Assembly: GCF_041435435.1 (NCBI RefSeq)
Contig: NZ_CP108494.1
Span: 8,404,501-8,468,500, forward strand
Origin: Streptomyces sp. NBC_01241
GTDB lineage: Bacteria > Actinomycetota > Actinomycetes > Streptomycetales > Streptomycetaceae
Length of the DNA: 64,000 bases
Direction: 5' to 3'
Shown here: one piece after another, positions 1 to 9,191 of the stretch
Numbering within the stretch: the stretch's first letter is position 1
How the letters are laid out: every line of letters starts with the position of its first letter
Translations under genes and position numbers: made by a program
The notes under the pieces: model-generated
What the model saw: only the letters and a program-made list of their open reading frames with translations
Database searches by the model: none
Told to the model about the DNA's origin: nothing

Positions 1-1
1 T

Positions 2-163
2 TGGGAGGTCGTCATCGGCTGGGCCCTCGCCGCCACGATCGCCGCGTCCGGCATCGGTTACCTGCTCCTGTCCACCACCTTGACCCCGGCAGCATTCATT
101 TCGCTGCCCTTGCTGCTGATCTGGATCGCCGTACTCGGCGCAGCCCTCAGGCGCCGGCCCTGA
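2..163 (+). CDS. C-terminal end of a membrane protein (5' end outside window)
   Basis: An open frame enters from the left edge and stops at TGA 161-163, giving 53 residues. They contain two hydrophobic stretches separated by a short polar turn and end in a basic tail (RRRP), which fits the last one or two transmembrane helices of an integral membrane protein. The family cannot be named from this fragment. The 208 bases between it and lgt show no gene. Confidence 0.5.
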   Translation, partial: WEVVIGWALAATIAASGIGYLLLSTTLTPAAFISLPLLLIWIAVLGAALRRRP

Positions 164-377
164 GCCCGGAGTTCCGGGACCCGGACCGCCGGGCACCGAC
201 AACCCGCTGTCCGGCCCCACTCGCACCTCCGCTCGCAAGGAGGCGCCCCTCTTGCTGCGGACATCTTCACGAGTGCCGTCGGCGTCCACCGGACGCCGGC
301 CATCGCCTCCCCGTGAGCGCTCACTCGACCAGACAAGTGTTTCACCGACATCCGAATGAGACTCCTACGGAGTGAGC

Positions 378-1277
378 ATGGATCTCGCCCACCTCCCCAG
401 TCCTTCGACCGGGGTCCTTCACCTCGGCCCGGTTTCGTTGAGGGCGTACGCCTTCTGCATCATCCTGGGCGTGTTCGTGGCCGTCCGGCTCGGCAACCGG
501 CGCTGGGTTGCGCGGGGCGGGGAGCAGGGCGTCATCGCGGACGTCACCACCTGGGCAGTGCCGTTCGGCATCGCCGGTGGACGGCTGTACCACGTGATCA
601 CCAGCCCCGACGCGTACTTCGGCGAAGGCGGCGAGCCGATCCGAGCCCTGTACGTGTGGGAGGGCGGGCTCGGGATCTGGGGCGCCATCGCCCTGGGCGG
701 GGTCGGCGCGTGGATCGGCTGCCGGCGCCACCGCATCCCCCTTCCTGCCTTCGCGGACGCGGTCGCCCCTGGCATAGCCCTGGCCCAGGCGATCGGCCGC
801 TGGGGCAACTGGTTCAACCAGGAACTCTACGGCCGCCCCACCACGCTCCCCTGGGGCCTGGAGATCGACCGGACCCACCGTCCGTCCGACGTGCTCGACA
901 TCGCGACCTACCACCCCACCTTCCTCTACGAATCCCTCTGGAACATCGGAGTTGCCGTACTGGTCCTCTGGGCGTCCCGCCGGTTCACGCTCGGACACGG
1001 CAGGACCTTCGCCCTGTACGTCGCCGCCTACACGGTCGGCCGGTTCTGGACCGAGTACCTGCGGATCGACGAGTCCCACACGTTCCTCGGCCTGCGTCTG
1101 AACAACTGGACCTCTGTCGTGGTCTTCCTTGGCGCCATCGCCTGCCTCGTCGTATCGGCGCGCCGCCACCCGGGCATCGAGGACGTGTCACGGTCAAAGG
1201 ACGAGGGCGGCAACGAGAGGGCCGGCGAGCCGCGCCTGGACGTCGCCGTCAAGACAGGAAGTAACGACGCGCGATGA
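378..1277 (+). CDS. lgt: Prolipoprotein diacylglyceryl transferase Lgt
   Basis: Transfers the diacylglyceryl group of phosphatidylglycerol to the lipobox cysteine of prolipoproteins, the first step of lipoprotein maturation in the cytoplasmic membrane. About 299 residues with several membrane segments. The Lgt signature GRWGNWFNQELYG lies near residue 139; its first arginine corresponds to the essential Arg143 of E. coli. A second conserved arginine sits in EYLRIDES near residue 230. I chose ATG 378 because GGAG at 369-372 is well spaced; GTG at 372 is in frame but overlaps that ribosome site. The C-terminal charged tail is typical of actinobacterial Lgt. Streptomyces usually carry more than one copy, so this may be a paralogue outside a trp context. 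Confidence 0.93.
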   Translation: MDLAHLPSPSTGVLHLGPVSLRAYAFCIILGVFVAVRLGNRRWVARGGEQGVIADVTTWAVPFGIAGGRLYHVITSPDAYFGEGGEPIRALYVWEGGLGIWGAIALGGVGAWIGCRRHRIPLPAFADAVAPGIALAQAIGRWGNWFNQELYGRPTTLPWGLEIDRTHRPSDVLDIATYHPTFLYESLWNIGVAVLVLWASRRFTLGHGRTFALYVAAYTVGRFWTEYLRIDESHTFLGLRLNNWTSVVVFLGAIACLVVSARRHPGIEDVSRSKDEGGNERAGEPRLDVAVKTGSNDAR

Positions 1278-1748
1278 CACGTGCGACCGCCGGCGCCACC
1301 ACGAGCCGTGGATCCAGGACCACAAGGCTCGCCCGGGGGTGTCCCTATGACGTCGGTCAAGGGGGCATCGGGGCCGGTGGTTGGTGGAACGTGCCGTCGC
1401 GGAGCTCGTACCCTGGACGACCCGCGATGCAGATCGGCAGGGCTCGGCATCCTCGCCGCACAGCAAGACAGAGCGGGACAACCAAAGCCAAAGCCCCCGC
1501 CGGCTGAGAAAAACGCTTGGACTCCGGGGGCGCCGTCGCGGGACACTGAGGTTCCTGGCCCGGCCTCCTCGTACGCGCACGCATGCGTCGCCACGAGTTG
1601 TGCGGGGCTCTGCTGTTGTGTCCCGCCTGCCGCAAGTCGGCCCGAGCGAGGACGCTCAATCGAAACCGAAGCTCCGCGCGACCAGTGAGGCAACGGCCTC
1701 TCCCGCAGAAGCACATGGCGGGCTGTCGCACGACCAGGCAGGGTTGGT
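1278..1748 (+). other. Intergenic stretch, no gene recognised
   Basis: About 470 bases between lgt and the ABC exporter. The reading frames here show no recognisable protein motif, and no clear terminator hairpin or RNA gene could be seen. It presumably holds the promoter of the downstream exporter. Confidence 0.4.
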
Positions 1749-3560
1749 ATGGGATCGCCTGAATCGCACAGAGCGCCGGGCAGGGGCCCGGTGCTGCTCG
1801 CACTTCGTTACTACGGACGAGAGTTGACCCGACGTCGGTGGCTGACGGTGCCTGCGATGCTGCTGCCCGCGCTGGGCAACATCGGCATCAACTACGTCGC
1901 GCCGCTGGTCGTCGCAAAGCTCGTCGGCCGAATCGCCGAAGACGCCGGTACCACCATCCGCTCGACGCTGCCGTACGTCCTCGGCTTCGCCGGCGCTCTA
2001 CTCCTCGCGGAGACGCTGTGGCGCGTCGGCCTGCACTTCCTGAACCGCCTCGATGCCCTCGGTATCGAGCACCTGTACGTGATCGGCATGGACGAGCTGT
2101 TCAACAAAGATGCCGCGTTCTTCCACGACAACTTCGCCGGGTCGCTGACCAAACGAGTCCTGAGCTTCGCCTCCCGTTTCGAGGAGTTCGTCGACACGCT
2201 GACGTTCTCGGTCGTGGGCAGCTTTGTGCCGCTGGTGTTCGGGTCGGTGGTGCTGTGGCGCTACGAACCGCTGCTCGTTGTAGGGCTCTTGGCGATGATC
2301 GCGCTGACGGCGCTGTGTGTGGTGCCTCTCATCCGTCGTCGTCAGGCGCTCGTCGACCAGCGTGAGGAGGCGATCGCCCAGGTGTCGGGCCACGTCTCCG
2401 ACAGTCTGATGAACATGGACACGGTCCGGGCGTTCGCCGCCGAGGAACGCGAGGCTGCCGAGCACCGGTCCCGCGTCGCGGAGTCGCGGCGGCTCTCGTT
2501 GCGTTCGTGGGACTACGGCAACCTGCGCATCGACACGCTGGTCGCGCCGATGTCCGTGCTCACCAACGCGATGGGTCTGCTGCTCGCGGTCACTCTCGGC
2601 GGGGGTGGGCACGGCGTGGAGACGGTGGTTCTCGCCTTCACGTATTACACCAACGCAACGCGGATCATGTTCGAGTTCAACCAGATCTACCGCCGTTTGG
2701 AGAGCTCGATGACGGAGGCCGCGCAGTTCACCGAGCTGCTGCTGACGCCACCGACCGTACTCGACCCGGCGTCGCCGGAGCCGCTGCTGTCCCAGGCCGC
2801 CGATGTCCGCTTCGAACAGGTGAATTTCACCCACGCGGGTGCGGAGCCGCTCTTCGAACGCCTCGACCTGGCCGTGCCCAGCGGGGCGAAGATCGGCCTC
2901 GTCGGCCGGTCCGGCGGTGGCAAGACCACGCTCGGCCGACTGCTGCTGCGGATGACGGACATCGACGGCGGCCGGATCCTGATCGGAGGTCAGGACATCA
3001 GCAGACTGCGCCAGGCCGACGTGCGCAGCCTGATCGCCTATGTGCCCCAGGACCCGGCGATGTTCCACCGCACGCTGCGGGAAAACATCGCGTTCGCCCG
3101 GCCGGACGCCACCGACACAGAGATCCGCCGTGCTGCCGAGGCGGCGCACGTCACGGAGTTCGCCGACGCGCTGCCGGACGGCTTTGGCACCATGGTGGGC
3201 GAGCGCGGTGTCAAGCTGTCCGGCGGACAGCGCCAGCGGGTCGCGCTCGCTCGGGCGATCCTGCGCGACGCGCCGATCCTGCTGCTCGACGAGGCGACCA
3301 GTGCCCTGGACTCCGAGAGCGAAATCCTCGTCCAGGAAGCGCTGTGGCGGCTCATGGAGGGGCGGACGGCGCTCGTGGTGGCGCACCGCCTGAGCACGGT
3401 CGCCACCATGGACCGGCTCGTGGTCCTTGACCGCGGCCGGATCGTCGAGCAGGGCACGCACCAGGAGCTGCTCGCGTCGGACGGCGCCTACGCGAAGCTG
3501 TGGCAGCACCAGTCGGGCGGCTTCCTCGACGACATCCCCGCGCCGCAGGTCGACCTGTAG
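1749..3560 (+). CDS. ABC transporter, fused permease and ATPase (exporter type)
   Basis: A 603-residue half-transporter. An N-terminal transmembrane domain (about residues 1-330) is followed by a nucleotide-binding domain. Walker A GRSGGGKTT lies near residue 385, the signature LSGGQRQR near 489, Walker B ILLLDEAT near 510, and the switch histidine is in VVAHRLS. This order is typical of type I exporters (MsbA/MDR-like), which act as dimers in the cytoplasmic membrane. No partner half-transporter lies next to it, so it may homodimerise. The substrate cannot be told. The ATG at 1749 follows a weak GGCAGGG ribosome site. No frame damage is visible. Confidence 0.88.
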   Translation: MGSPESHRAPGRGPVLLALRYYGRELTRRRWLTVPAMLLPALGNIGINYVAPLVVAKLVGRIAEDAGTTIRSTLPYVLGFAGALLLAETLWRVGLHFLNRLDALGIEHLYVIGMDELFNKDAAFFHDNFAGSLTKRVLSFASRFEEFVDTLTFSVVGSFVPLVFGSVVLWRYEPLLVVGLLAMIALTALCVVPLIRRRQALVDQREEAIAQVSGHVSDSLMNMDTVRAFAAEEREAAEHRSRVAESRRLSLRSWDYGNLRIDTLVAPMSVLTNAMGLLLAVTLGGGGHGVETVVLAFTYYTNATRIMFEFNQIYRRLESSMTEAAQFTELLLTPPTVLDPASPEPLLSQAADVRFEQVNFTHAGAEPLFERLDLAVPSGAKIGLVGRSGGGKTTLGRLLLRMTDIDGGRILIGGQDISRLRQADVRSLIAYVPQDPAMFHRTLRENIAFARPDATDTEIRRAAEAAHVTEFADALPDGFGTMVGERGVKLSGGQRQRVALARAILRDAPILLLDEATSALDSESEILVQEALWRLMEGRTALVVAHRLSTVATMDRLVVLDRGRIVEQGTHQELLASDGAYAKLWQHQSGGFLDDIPAPQVDL

Positions 3561-3749
3561 TGAACGCGAGCCCGGTGGGTGTGGCCCGGTGCTGTGGTAC
3601 GCGGTACGCCACCGGTGACCTGGTCCGACGGCCCGAGGCCGAGCCGGAGTGTTTCGGGCTCAAGTGGTTCACGCGGGGCTCCTCGCCGCCATGCTGTGTG
3701 CCATACGGTGGCGTCCCGGGAGGTTTCTCTGCACAACGGGACAGTCGGT

Positions 3750-4148
3750 TTGGCCGCTGGGCTGTGGGAGCTCGGGAGGGGGCAGGGGGGCCGCCAGTTC
3801 ACCGAGCTGGCCATCGCGCTGCTGCTTTCCACCGCCATCGGCCTTGAACGAGCAGTGCCGCAGAAGAGCGCGGGGCTGCGCACCCACACGCTGGTCGGCG
3901 TGGGCAGCGCCCTGTTCATGGAGGTGTCGCAGCATGGCTTCGACATCCTTGAGGAAACGACGTCACGCGGACTGCGGGTGGTTGCTCTGACCGTAGAGGG
4001 CGAATCGGAACCGGGCCCGGACTCCGGTGGTGTTTCCACGGTACGGCTGGAGTTGGCCGGGCGCACTGGCCTGGGCCGGTTGGTGACCGCACTTGCCGAC
4101 CTCGACGGGGTCGTCGAGGTCGGCATGGTCGGTGACGATGGAGACTGA
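3750..4148 (+). pseudogene. MgtC/SapB family relic with internal deletion
   Basis: The first part (ELAIALLLSTAIGLERAVPQKSAGLRTHTLVGVGSALF) matches the N-terminal helices of MgtC-family membrane proteins up to the VSQHGF segment. The frame then jumps directly to a polar stretch resembling the C-terminal ACT-like domain (LRVVALTVEGES to the final LVTALADLDGVVEV). The middle helices normally found after the Gly-Phe segment, including the GxGFxGGG region, are missing, so roughly 60-80 residues are lost in frame. The start is uncertain: TTG 3750 fits the usual N-terminus, but longer in-frame starts exist upstream, for example GTG 3708. Probably non-functional as an MgtC protein. Confidence 0.6.
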
Positions 4149-4279
4149 TGTGCGACTGGCCTCAGTGGTTCACGCCTCGCAGCCGTTGGTCCGCCCGGCC
4201 TGGGTTCCAGCATGTCGCTTGCGAGGGTGACGCGGATCGGCGGTTGGCCGCGTGAAGCGCGGGGGCGCGGACCCATCGG

Positions 4280-5044
4280 TCAAGCGGGCAGTCGCGGCAC
4301 GCTTTCGACGAGGCGACGCGTGTACGGGTGCGCGGGAGCGCCCAGCACCTGCGCGGTCCTGCCCTGTTCGACAATGCGGCCGCGCTCCAGAACGGCGGTG
4401 CGTTCGCACAACGAGGCGACCACCGACAAGTCGTGGGAGACCATGACGAGCGTCAGGCCCTGCTCCTGCTTCAACTCGTTGAGCAGGTCGACGACCTTCA
4501 CACGCGTGGTGACGTCGAGTGCACTGACGGGCTCGTCGGCGAGCAGCACTCGCGGGTCGCACACGGTCGCGCGGGCAATCGCGATGCGCTGGCGCTGGCC
4601 GCCGGAGAACTCGTGTGGATAGCGCTGCGCCGTGTCGGCCGGGAGTCCGACCCGCTCCAGGGCGTCGGCCACCTTGGGTACGGCGGTGACTCGGCTGTCG
4701 ATACCGAGGGAACGCAGTGGTTCGGACACGATGCTGCCGACGCGCTGACGCGGATCCAGCGACGAGTACGGGTCCTGGAAGACGCACTGCACACTGCGCC
4801 TGAATCGCCGCATCTGCTCGCTGTCGCGCGGGTTCAGCTCCTCGCCGTCGAACCGGACGGTACCGGCGGTTGTCCGGGCGAGCCCGAGCAGCAGCCGCAG
4901 CAGAGTCGTCTTGCCGGCGCCCGATTCGCCGACCAGAGCGAGGCTCTGCCCGGTCTCGATGGCGAGGGAGATGTCCTCGACGACGGGCTCAGTGTGTCCT
5001 CGGTAGCTGAAGGAGGCTCCGTTCAGCTCCAGTACCGGCGTCAT
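4280..5044 (-). CDS. Oligopeptide/dipeptide ABC importer, ATP-binding protein 2 (DppF/OppF-like)
   Basis: A 254-residue ATPase and the last gene of the peptide importer operon. Walker A is GESGAGKTT near residue 40. The signature FSGGQRQRIAIARA and Walker B VLLADEPVSALD follow, with the switch histidine in MVSHDLSVV. It powers peptide (or nickel/opine-type) uptake together with the ATPase encoded just upstream. Its start overlaps the end of that gene by 4 bases (ATGA), which indicates translational coupling. The short linker after the switch region and its position last in the operon fit the F-type subunit. Confidence 0.9.
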   Translation of the reverse strand: MTPVLELNGASFSYRGHTEPVVEDISLAIETGQSLALVGESGAGKTTLLRLLLGLARTTAGTVRFDGEELNPRDSEQMRRFRRSVQCVFQDPYSSLDPRQRVGSIVSEPLRSLGIDSRVTAVPKVADALERVGLPADTAQRYPHEFSGGQRQRIAIARATVCDPRVLLADEPVSALDVTTRVKVVDLLNELKQEQGLTLVMVSHDLSVVASLCERTAVLERGRIVEQGRTAQVLGAPAHPYTRRLVESVPRLPA

Positions 5045-5841
5045 CGCGCACTCCTCAGATCCAGAGCCGATTCCAGCTGCCGCGCGCTTTCCACCAGCGC
5101 CTTGGTGTACTCCTCGCGCGGGGTACGTACGACCTCGCGGACGTCGCCCTCCTCAACGGCGCGACCGTCCTTCATGACCAGGACACGATCGGCGACCTTC
5201 GAGACGACCGCGAGGTCGTGGCTGACGAAAAGGACGGCCATGTCCCGTTCCTGGACGAGGGTGTCGAGCAGGTCGAGCATGTCGGACTGCACGGTGACAT
5301 CGAGAGCGGTGGTCGGCTCGTCCGCGATGAGCAGCTTCGGGTCGCAGGCCAGTGCCATGGCAAGGGCGATGCGTTGTCGTTGTCCGCCGGAGATTTCGTG
5401 CGGGAAGGCGCGGGCGATGCGGTCGGGCTCGGGCAGCCGCACTTGCTCCAGCGCCTTCGCGACAGCCCGCTTCAGCTCGGCGCCCTTCAGCCTCCGCCTT
5501 CTGGCCAGCGGTTCGGCGATCTGCCTGCCGACGCGCATCAGCGGATCGAGTGCGGTGAGCGGCTCCTGGAAGACGATGGCGGCGTCCCGGCCCCGTACAC
5601 CTGTGAGCTGTTTCTCGCTCGCGCCCACGATCTGGGTGCCGACGAGCTCGGCGCTGCCGGTGACCGTCATGCCGTCGGGCAGCAGGCCGAGCACGGCGAG
5701 CGTGGTCAGCGACTTCCCGGAGCCCGACTCACCGATGAGGCCCAGGCGTTCACCGGGTGCCATGGTCAGCGAGAGACTGTCGACCAGGGTGCGCCCGTCA
5801 GCCGCACGGATCGTGAGGTCAGTTACGTCGAGGACGTTCAT
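5041..5841 (-). CDS. Oligopeptide/dipeptide ABC importer, ATP-binding protein 1 (DppD/OppD-like)
   Basis: A 266-residue ATPase starting MNVLDVTDLTIRAADG. It has Walker A GESGSGKS near residue 39, the signature ISGGQRQRIALAMALACD, and Walker B LLIADEPTTALDVTVQ, a wording characteristic of OppD/DppD. A longer open frame runs upstream, but the ATG at 5839-5841 overlaps the permease stop by 4 bases and gives the normal family N-terminus. It forms a heterodimer with the product of the next gene on the inner face of the membrane. Confidence 0.9.
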   Translation of the reverse strand: MNVLDVTDLTIRAADGRTLVDSLSLTMAPGERLGLIGESGSGKSLTTLAVLGLLPDGMTVTGSAELVGTQIVGASEKQLTGVRGRDAAIVFQEPLTALDPLMRVGRQIAEPLARRRRLKGAELKRAVAKALEQVRLPEPDRIARAFPHEISGGQRQRIALAMALACDPKLLIADEPTTALDVTVQSDMLDLLDTLVQERDMAVLFVSHDLAVVSKVADRVLVMKDGRAVEEGDVREVVRTPREEYTKALVESARQLESALDLRSAR

Positions 5842-6665
5842 GCGCGCCTCCGCCGGGTCGCAGGGTCGAGGGTGTCGCGCAGTCCGTCGGCGACGAGGTT
5901 CACGCCGATGACGAGCAGGACGAGAAGGATGCCGGGGGCCAGCGCGCCTGCCGGGGCCGTGGTGAAGGTGGCCTGCGCCTCCTGGAGCATGCGGCCCCAC
6001 GAGGCGTTGGGCGGCGGCGCTCCCAGACCCAGGTAGGAGAGGCCGGCCTCGGCCAGCACCGCGAGCCCGAACTGGAGGGCCAGGTTCACCACGAGCGTCG
6101 GCCAGATGTTGGGCAGTACGTGCCCGGCCACGATTCGCGCCCATGACGTGCCCGATGTGCGCGCGGCCGTGATGTAGTCCTGAGCAAGGACCCGCTTGAC
6201 CAGGATCCGCACCAGCCGTGCCACGACCGCGCTCTGAGCGAGGCCGATCGCCAGCACGGCGGACCCCAGCGTGGCCGAGCGGGCGGCGACGATGAGCATC
6301 GCCAGCAGCAGCGTCGGGAAGGCGATCAGGATGTCGAGGAACGCGGAGAGCGTATCGTCGAGCCACCCCTGCGCGAACGCCGCAAGCACGCCCAACGCGC
6401 CACCGAGGGCGGCCGCGATGAGGACCGATCCCAGGCCCGCTTCGAAGGCGATACGGGAACCGGTCATCAGCTGGGTGAACAGATCGCGGCCGAGCTTGTC
6501 GGTGCCGAGCAGATGGCCCGCACCGGGGCCCGTGAGCCGTCCGCCGGACGTGTCGTCGGCGGCGTACGGAAGCCAGAAGAGCGAGACCAGTGCGAGGACG
6601 GCGATCAGACCGGCCAGGACGCATCCGATGGCCAATGTGTACGAGCGCTTCGCCGACTGCTTCAT
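5838..6665 (-). CDS. Oligopeptide/dipeptide ABC importer, permease 2 (DppC-like)
   Basis: A 275-residue permease with an N-terminal helix, then the family segment HLLGTDKLGRDLFTQLMTGSRIA, which is diagnostic of DppC/OppC. The coupling-helix motif AARTSGTSWARIVAGHVLPN follows. The start at ATG 6663-6665 overlaps the stop of the upstream permease by 4 bases. A longer frame extends upstream but lies inside the other permease and is not coding. Forms the transmembrane channel with the other permease. Confidence 0.9.
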   Translation of the reverse strand: MKQSAKRSYTLAIGCVLAGLIAVLALVSLFWLPYAADDTSGGRLTGPGAGHLLGTDKLGRDLFTQLMTGSRIAFEAGLGSVLIAAALGGALGVLAAFAQGWLDDTLSAFLDILIAFPTLLLAMLIVAARSATLGSAVLAIGLAQSAVVARLVRILVKRVLAQDYITAARTSGTSWARIVAGHVLPNIWPTLVVNLALQFGLAVLAEAGLSYLGLGAPPPNASWGRMLQEAQATFTTAPAGALAPGILLVLLVIGVNLVADGLRDTLDPATRRRRA

Positions 6666-7627
6666 CGGACACCTCCCGAGAGCCTGCCGCGCAACCGCGG
6701 ATCGATGATCCGCTGTGTGAAGTCGGCCGCGAAGCCGATGATCAGCACCGCGAGCGTGGAGACGAACAGCACGCCCTGAATCACCGGATAGTCGTGTTGC
6801 GCTATGCCGGTCGCGAGCAGCGAGCCGAGACCCGGGAGCGCATACACGGACTCCACGACCACCGCGCCCAGCAGCGTGGACGCCAGCTCGATGCCGAGGA
6901 TCGAAATCACCGGCACGGAGGCGTTGCGCAGCCCGTGCCGCCACATGGCCCGTCCGAACGACGAGCCCATGGCTCGTGCGGTACGCAGATAGTCGCTGCC
7001 CAGCACGTCGAGTGCGGCCGACCTGACGTAGCGGATCAGCGAGGCGCTCATCACGAGGGCGATGGTGACGACGGGCAGGGTGAGTGAGCGGATCGCCTCG
7101 GCCGGCTGTGCCCAGCCGTCCTGCGGGAAGCCGCCCGCGGGAAGCCAGCCGGCGTTCAGGGCGAAGACGGCTATGAGGATCATGCCGAGCCAGAACACGG
7201 GCACGGCGATGCCCAGTTGGGACACTCCATTGAGCAGCGCGCCGTACCAGGTCCGGCGTCGGTGTGCGGCCACGAAGCCCACCGGAACGGCGATGAGCAC
7301 CGCCAGGGCGAACGCGGCCAGTGTGAGCGGGATGGTGACGTTCAGCCGGGAGCTGATCTCGGGCCCGACCGGCAGTGAGCTGACGAACGACGTACCGAGG
7401 TCGCCGCTCGCCAACTGCCCGATCCAGTGGATGAACTGCTCGGGCAGCGGCCGGTCGGAGCCGATGGAGTGCCGTGCCGCCGCGATCTGCTCGGGGCTGG
7501 CGCCCACCGAGGTGAGGGCGTTCGCGGGGTCACCCGGCAGCATTCGCAGCAGCACGAACAGGACCACGCTCGCGAGCGCCAGCGAAACCAACAGGAAGGC
7601 GAGGCGGCGCAGGAGGTACCGGCCCAT
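6662..7627 (-). CDS. Oligopeptide/dipeptide ABC importer, permease 1 (DppB-like)
   Basis: A 321-residue permease starting MGRYLLRRLAFLLVSLALAS, the usual DppB/OppB N-terminus. It contains the segment LLRMLPGDPANAL near residue 30 and the coupling motif LRTARAMGSSFGRAMWRHGLRN. About six transmembrane helices. Its ATG overlaps the stop of the binding-protein gene by one base (TGATG), so the binding protein and permease are translated as coupled genes. Confidence 0.91.
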   Translation of the reverse strand: MGRYLLRRLAFLLVSLALASVVLFVLLRMLPGDPANALTSVGASPEQIAAARHSIGSDRPLPEQFIHWIGQLASGDLGTSFVSSLPVGPEISSRLNVTIPLTLAAFALAVLIAVPVGFVAAHRRRTWYGALLNGVSQLGIAVPVFWLGMILIAVFALNAGWLPAGGFPQDGWAQPAEAIRSLTLPVVTIALVMSASLIRYVRSAALDVLGSDYLRTARAMGSSFGRAMWRHGLRNASVPVISILGIELASTLLGAVVVESVYALPGLGSLLATGIAQHDYPVIQGVLFVSTLAVLIIGFAADFTQRIIDPRLRGRLSGGVR

Positions 7628-9144
7628 CAGCCCTTCTTGATGTCGTAGGCGAGGAACTGGGAGTTCAGACCGTTGACCGGGTAGCCGGACAGCTTGCTGT
7701 TGGCCACGACGATCTGCGGGTACAGGTACAGCCAGTCGCTGGCCGCGTCCTCGGCGGTCTTGCGGTTGACCTTCTTCAGGAGTTCGGTCTGCTCAGCGGT
7801 CGTGGACGCCTGCTCGGCCTCCTCGACCCACCGGGTGACCTGCTTGTTGTCGTAGCCCCAGTAGAAGTCGGGGTTGCCGTACCAGACCAGGTCGCGGTCG
7901 TTGACGTGTTCCTGAAGCGTGGCCGTGAAGTCGTGGTTCTTGTAGACCTTCGTGTACCACTCGTCCGGCGTGATCGTGTTGATCTTGACGGTGATGCCGA
8001 CCTTGGCGAGCTGCGACTTGATGAAGGTCGCCGCGGTGGGGTGCGGGTCGTAGTTCGGGGTGTCGAGCGTGAAGGAGAAGCCCTTCGCGTATCCCGCCTC
8101 GGCGAGCAGCTTCTTGGCGCGCGCGGTGTCGTAGGCGTTGACCTTGGTGAGGTCCTCGTACCACGGGTCGGTGGGCGGCACCATGGAGCCAATGGGCTTG
8201 CCGTAGCCGCCCCAGACGGACTCCAGCAGCTTCTTGTCGTCGATGGCCGCGGAGACAGCCTGGCGGACCTTGACGTCCGTGAAGGGCTTGGCCTTGTCGT
8301 TGAAGGCGAGCAGCAGCTTGGTCGTCGAGTTGCCGTCGCTGACCTTGTAGTTCTGGTTGCTCTTGAACTGGTCGAGGGCGTCGGGCGACTGCTCGCTCGT
8401 GACGACATCCACTGCGTCGGTCAGGAGCGCGTTGTTCAGAGCGGTCGCGTCCTTGTAGTAGTGGAAGACGACCTGCTTGTTGGCGGCGGCGTCACCCCAG
8501 TAACCGGCGAACCGGTCGAGGCTGAGTGCGGAACCGCGAGTCCACTTCTTGAGCTGGTACGGGCCGGTGCCGTCCTCGGTCGTCTTGAGGCCCTTCGCCT
8601 CGGAGTTGATGATCCAGACGTAGGAGAGGTTGTAGACGAAGGAGATCGACTTCTTCGACAGCTGGACCTTCACCGTGCGCGCATCGGGCGTCTCGATGGA
8701 CTCGATGACCTCAAGATTGCTCTTGCGCGCGGACTGCGAGTCCTTCGCGATCACCTTCTCCAGGCTGTACTTGACGTCCTGGCTGGTGACCTTCTTGCCA
8801 CTGTGGAACTTCACACCGTCGTGCAGGGTGAAGGTGTACGTGAGCCCGTCGCCGCTGACCTTGTAGTCCTGGGCGAGCAGGTTCTCGACCTTGCCGTCGT
8901 CGGTGAGCTTGAACAGCCCTTCGTAGACGTTCCCGTTGAGCGCCTCGGTGACGCCCTGGCCGCCGCCCGCGGTGTTGTCGAGGTTCTGCGGCTCGTAGAG
9001 CGAACCAATGTTGATCGTGGCGTTCTTGTCGTGCGCCCCTGTGCCGGCGCCGCCCGTGTGGGAGCCTCCGCCACAGGCGGTGAGGGTCAGGGCGAGGGCG
9101 GCGGCGGTGGCTCCGCCGTACAGGGAGGTCTTCTTGATGCTCAT
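7627..9144 (-). CDS. Oligopeptide/dipeptide ABC importer, substrate-binding lipoprotein (DppA-like)
   Basis: A 505-residue SBP_bac_5 family lipoprotein. The signal peptide (MSIKKTSLYGG then a hydrophobic core) ends in the lipobox LTAC, followed by a glycine/serine linker; the cysteine would be lipidated by Lgt. The family segments LEPQNLD near the N-terminus, YTFTLHDGVKFHSGKKVTSQD and VRQAVSAAIDDKKLL are all present. It captures the substrate outside the membrane and hands it to the permease pair. The ligand (peptide, nickel chelate or other) cannot be decided from sequence alone. Confidence 0.91.
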   Translation of the reverse strand: MSIKKTSLYGGATAAALALTLTACGGGSHTGGAGTGAHDKNATINIGSLYEPQNLDNTAGGGQGVTEALNGNVYEGLFKLTDDGKVENLLAQDYKVSGDGLTYTFTLHDGVKFHSGKKVTSQDVKYSLEKVIAKDSQSARKSNLEVIESIETPDARTVKVQLSKKSISFVYNLSYVWIINSEAKGLKTTEDGTGPYQLKKWTRGSALSLDRFAGYWGDAAANKQVVFHYYKDATALNNALLTDAVDVVTSEQSPDALDQFKSNQNYKVSDGNSTTKLLLAFNDKAKPFTDVKVRQAVSAAIDDKKLLESVWGGYGKPIGSMVPPTDPWYEDLTKVNAYDTARAKKLLAEAGYAKGFSFTLDTPNYDPHPTAATFIKSQLAKVGITVKINTITPDEWYTKVYKNHDFTATLQEHVNDRDLVWYGNPDFYWGYDNKQVTRWVEEAEQASTTAEQTELLKKVNRKTAEDAASDWLYLYPQIVVANSKLSGYPVNGLNSQFLAYDIKKG

Positions 9145-9191
9145 GAGGAGTACGCGCTTTCGTGCTGCGGGGCGGGAGAGTACGGGGTTGA

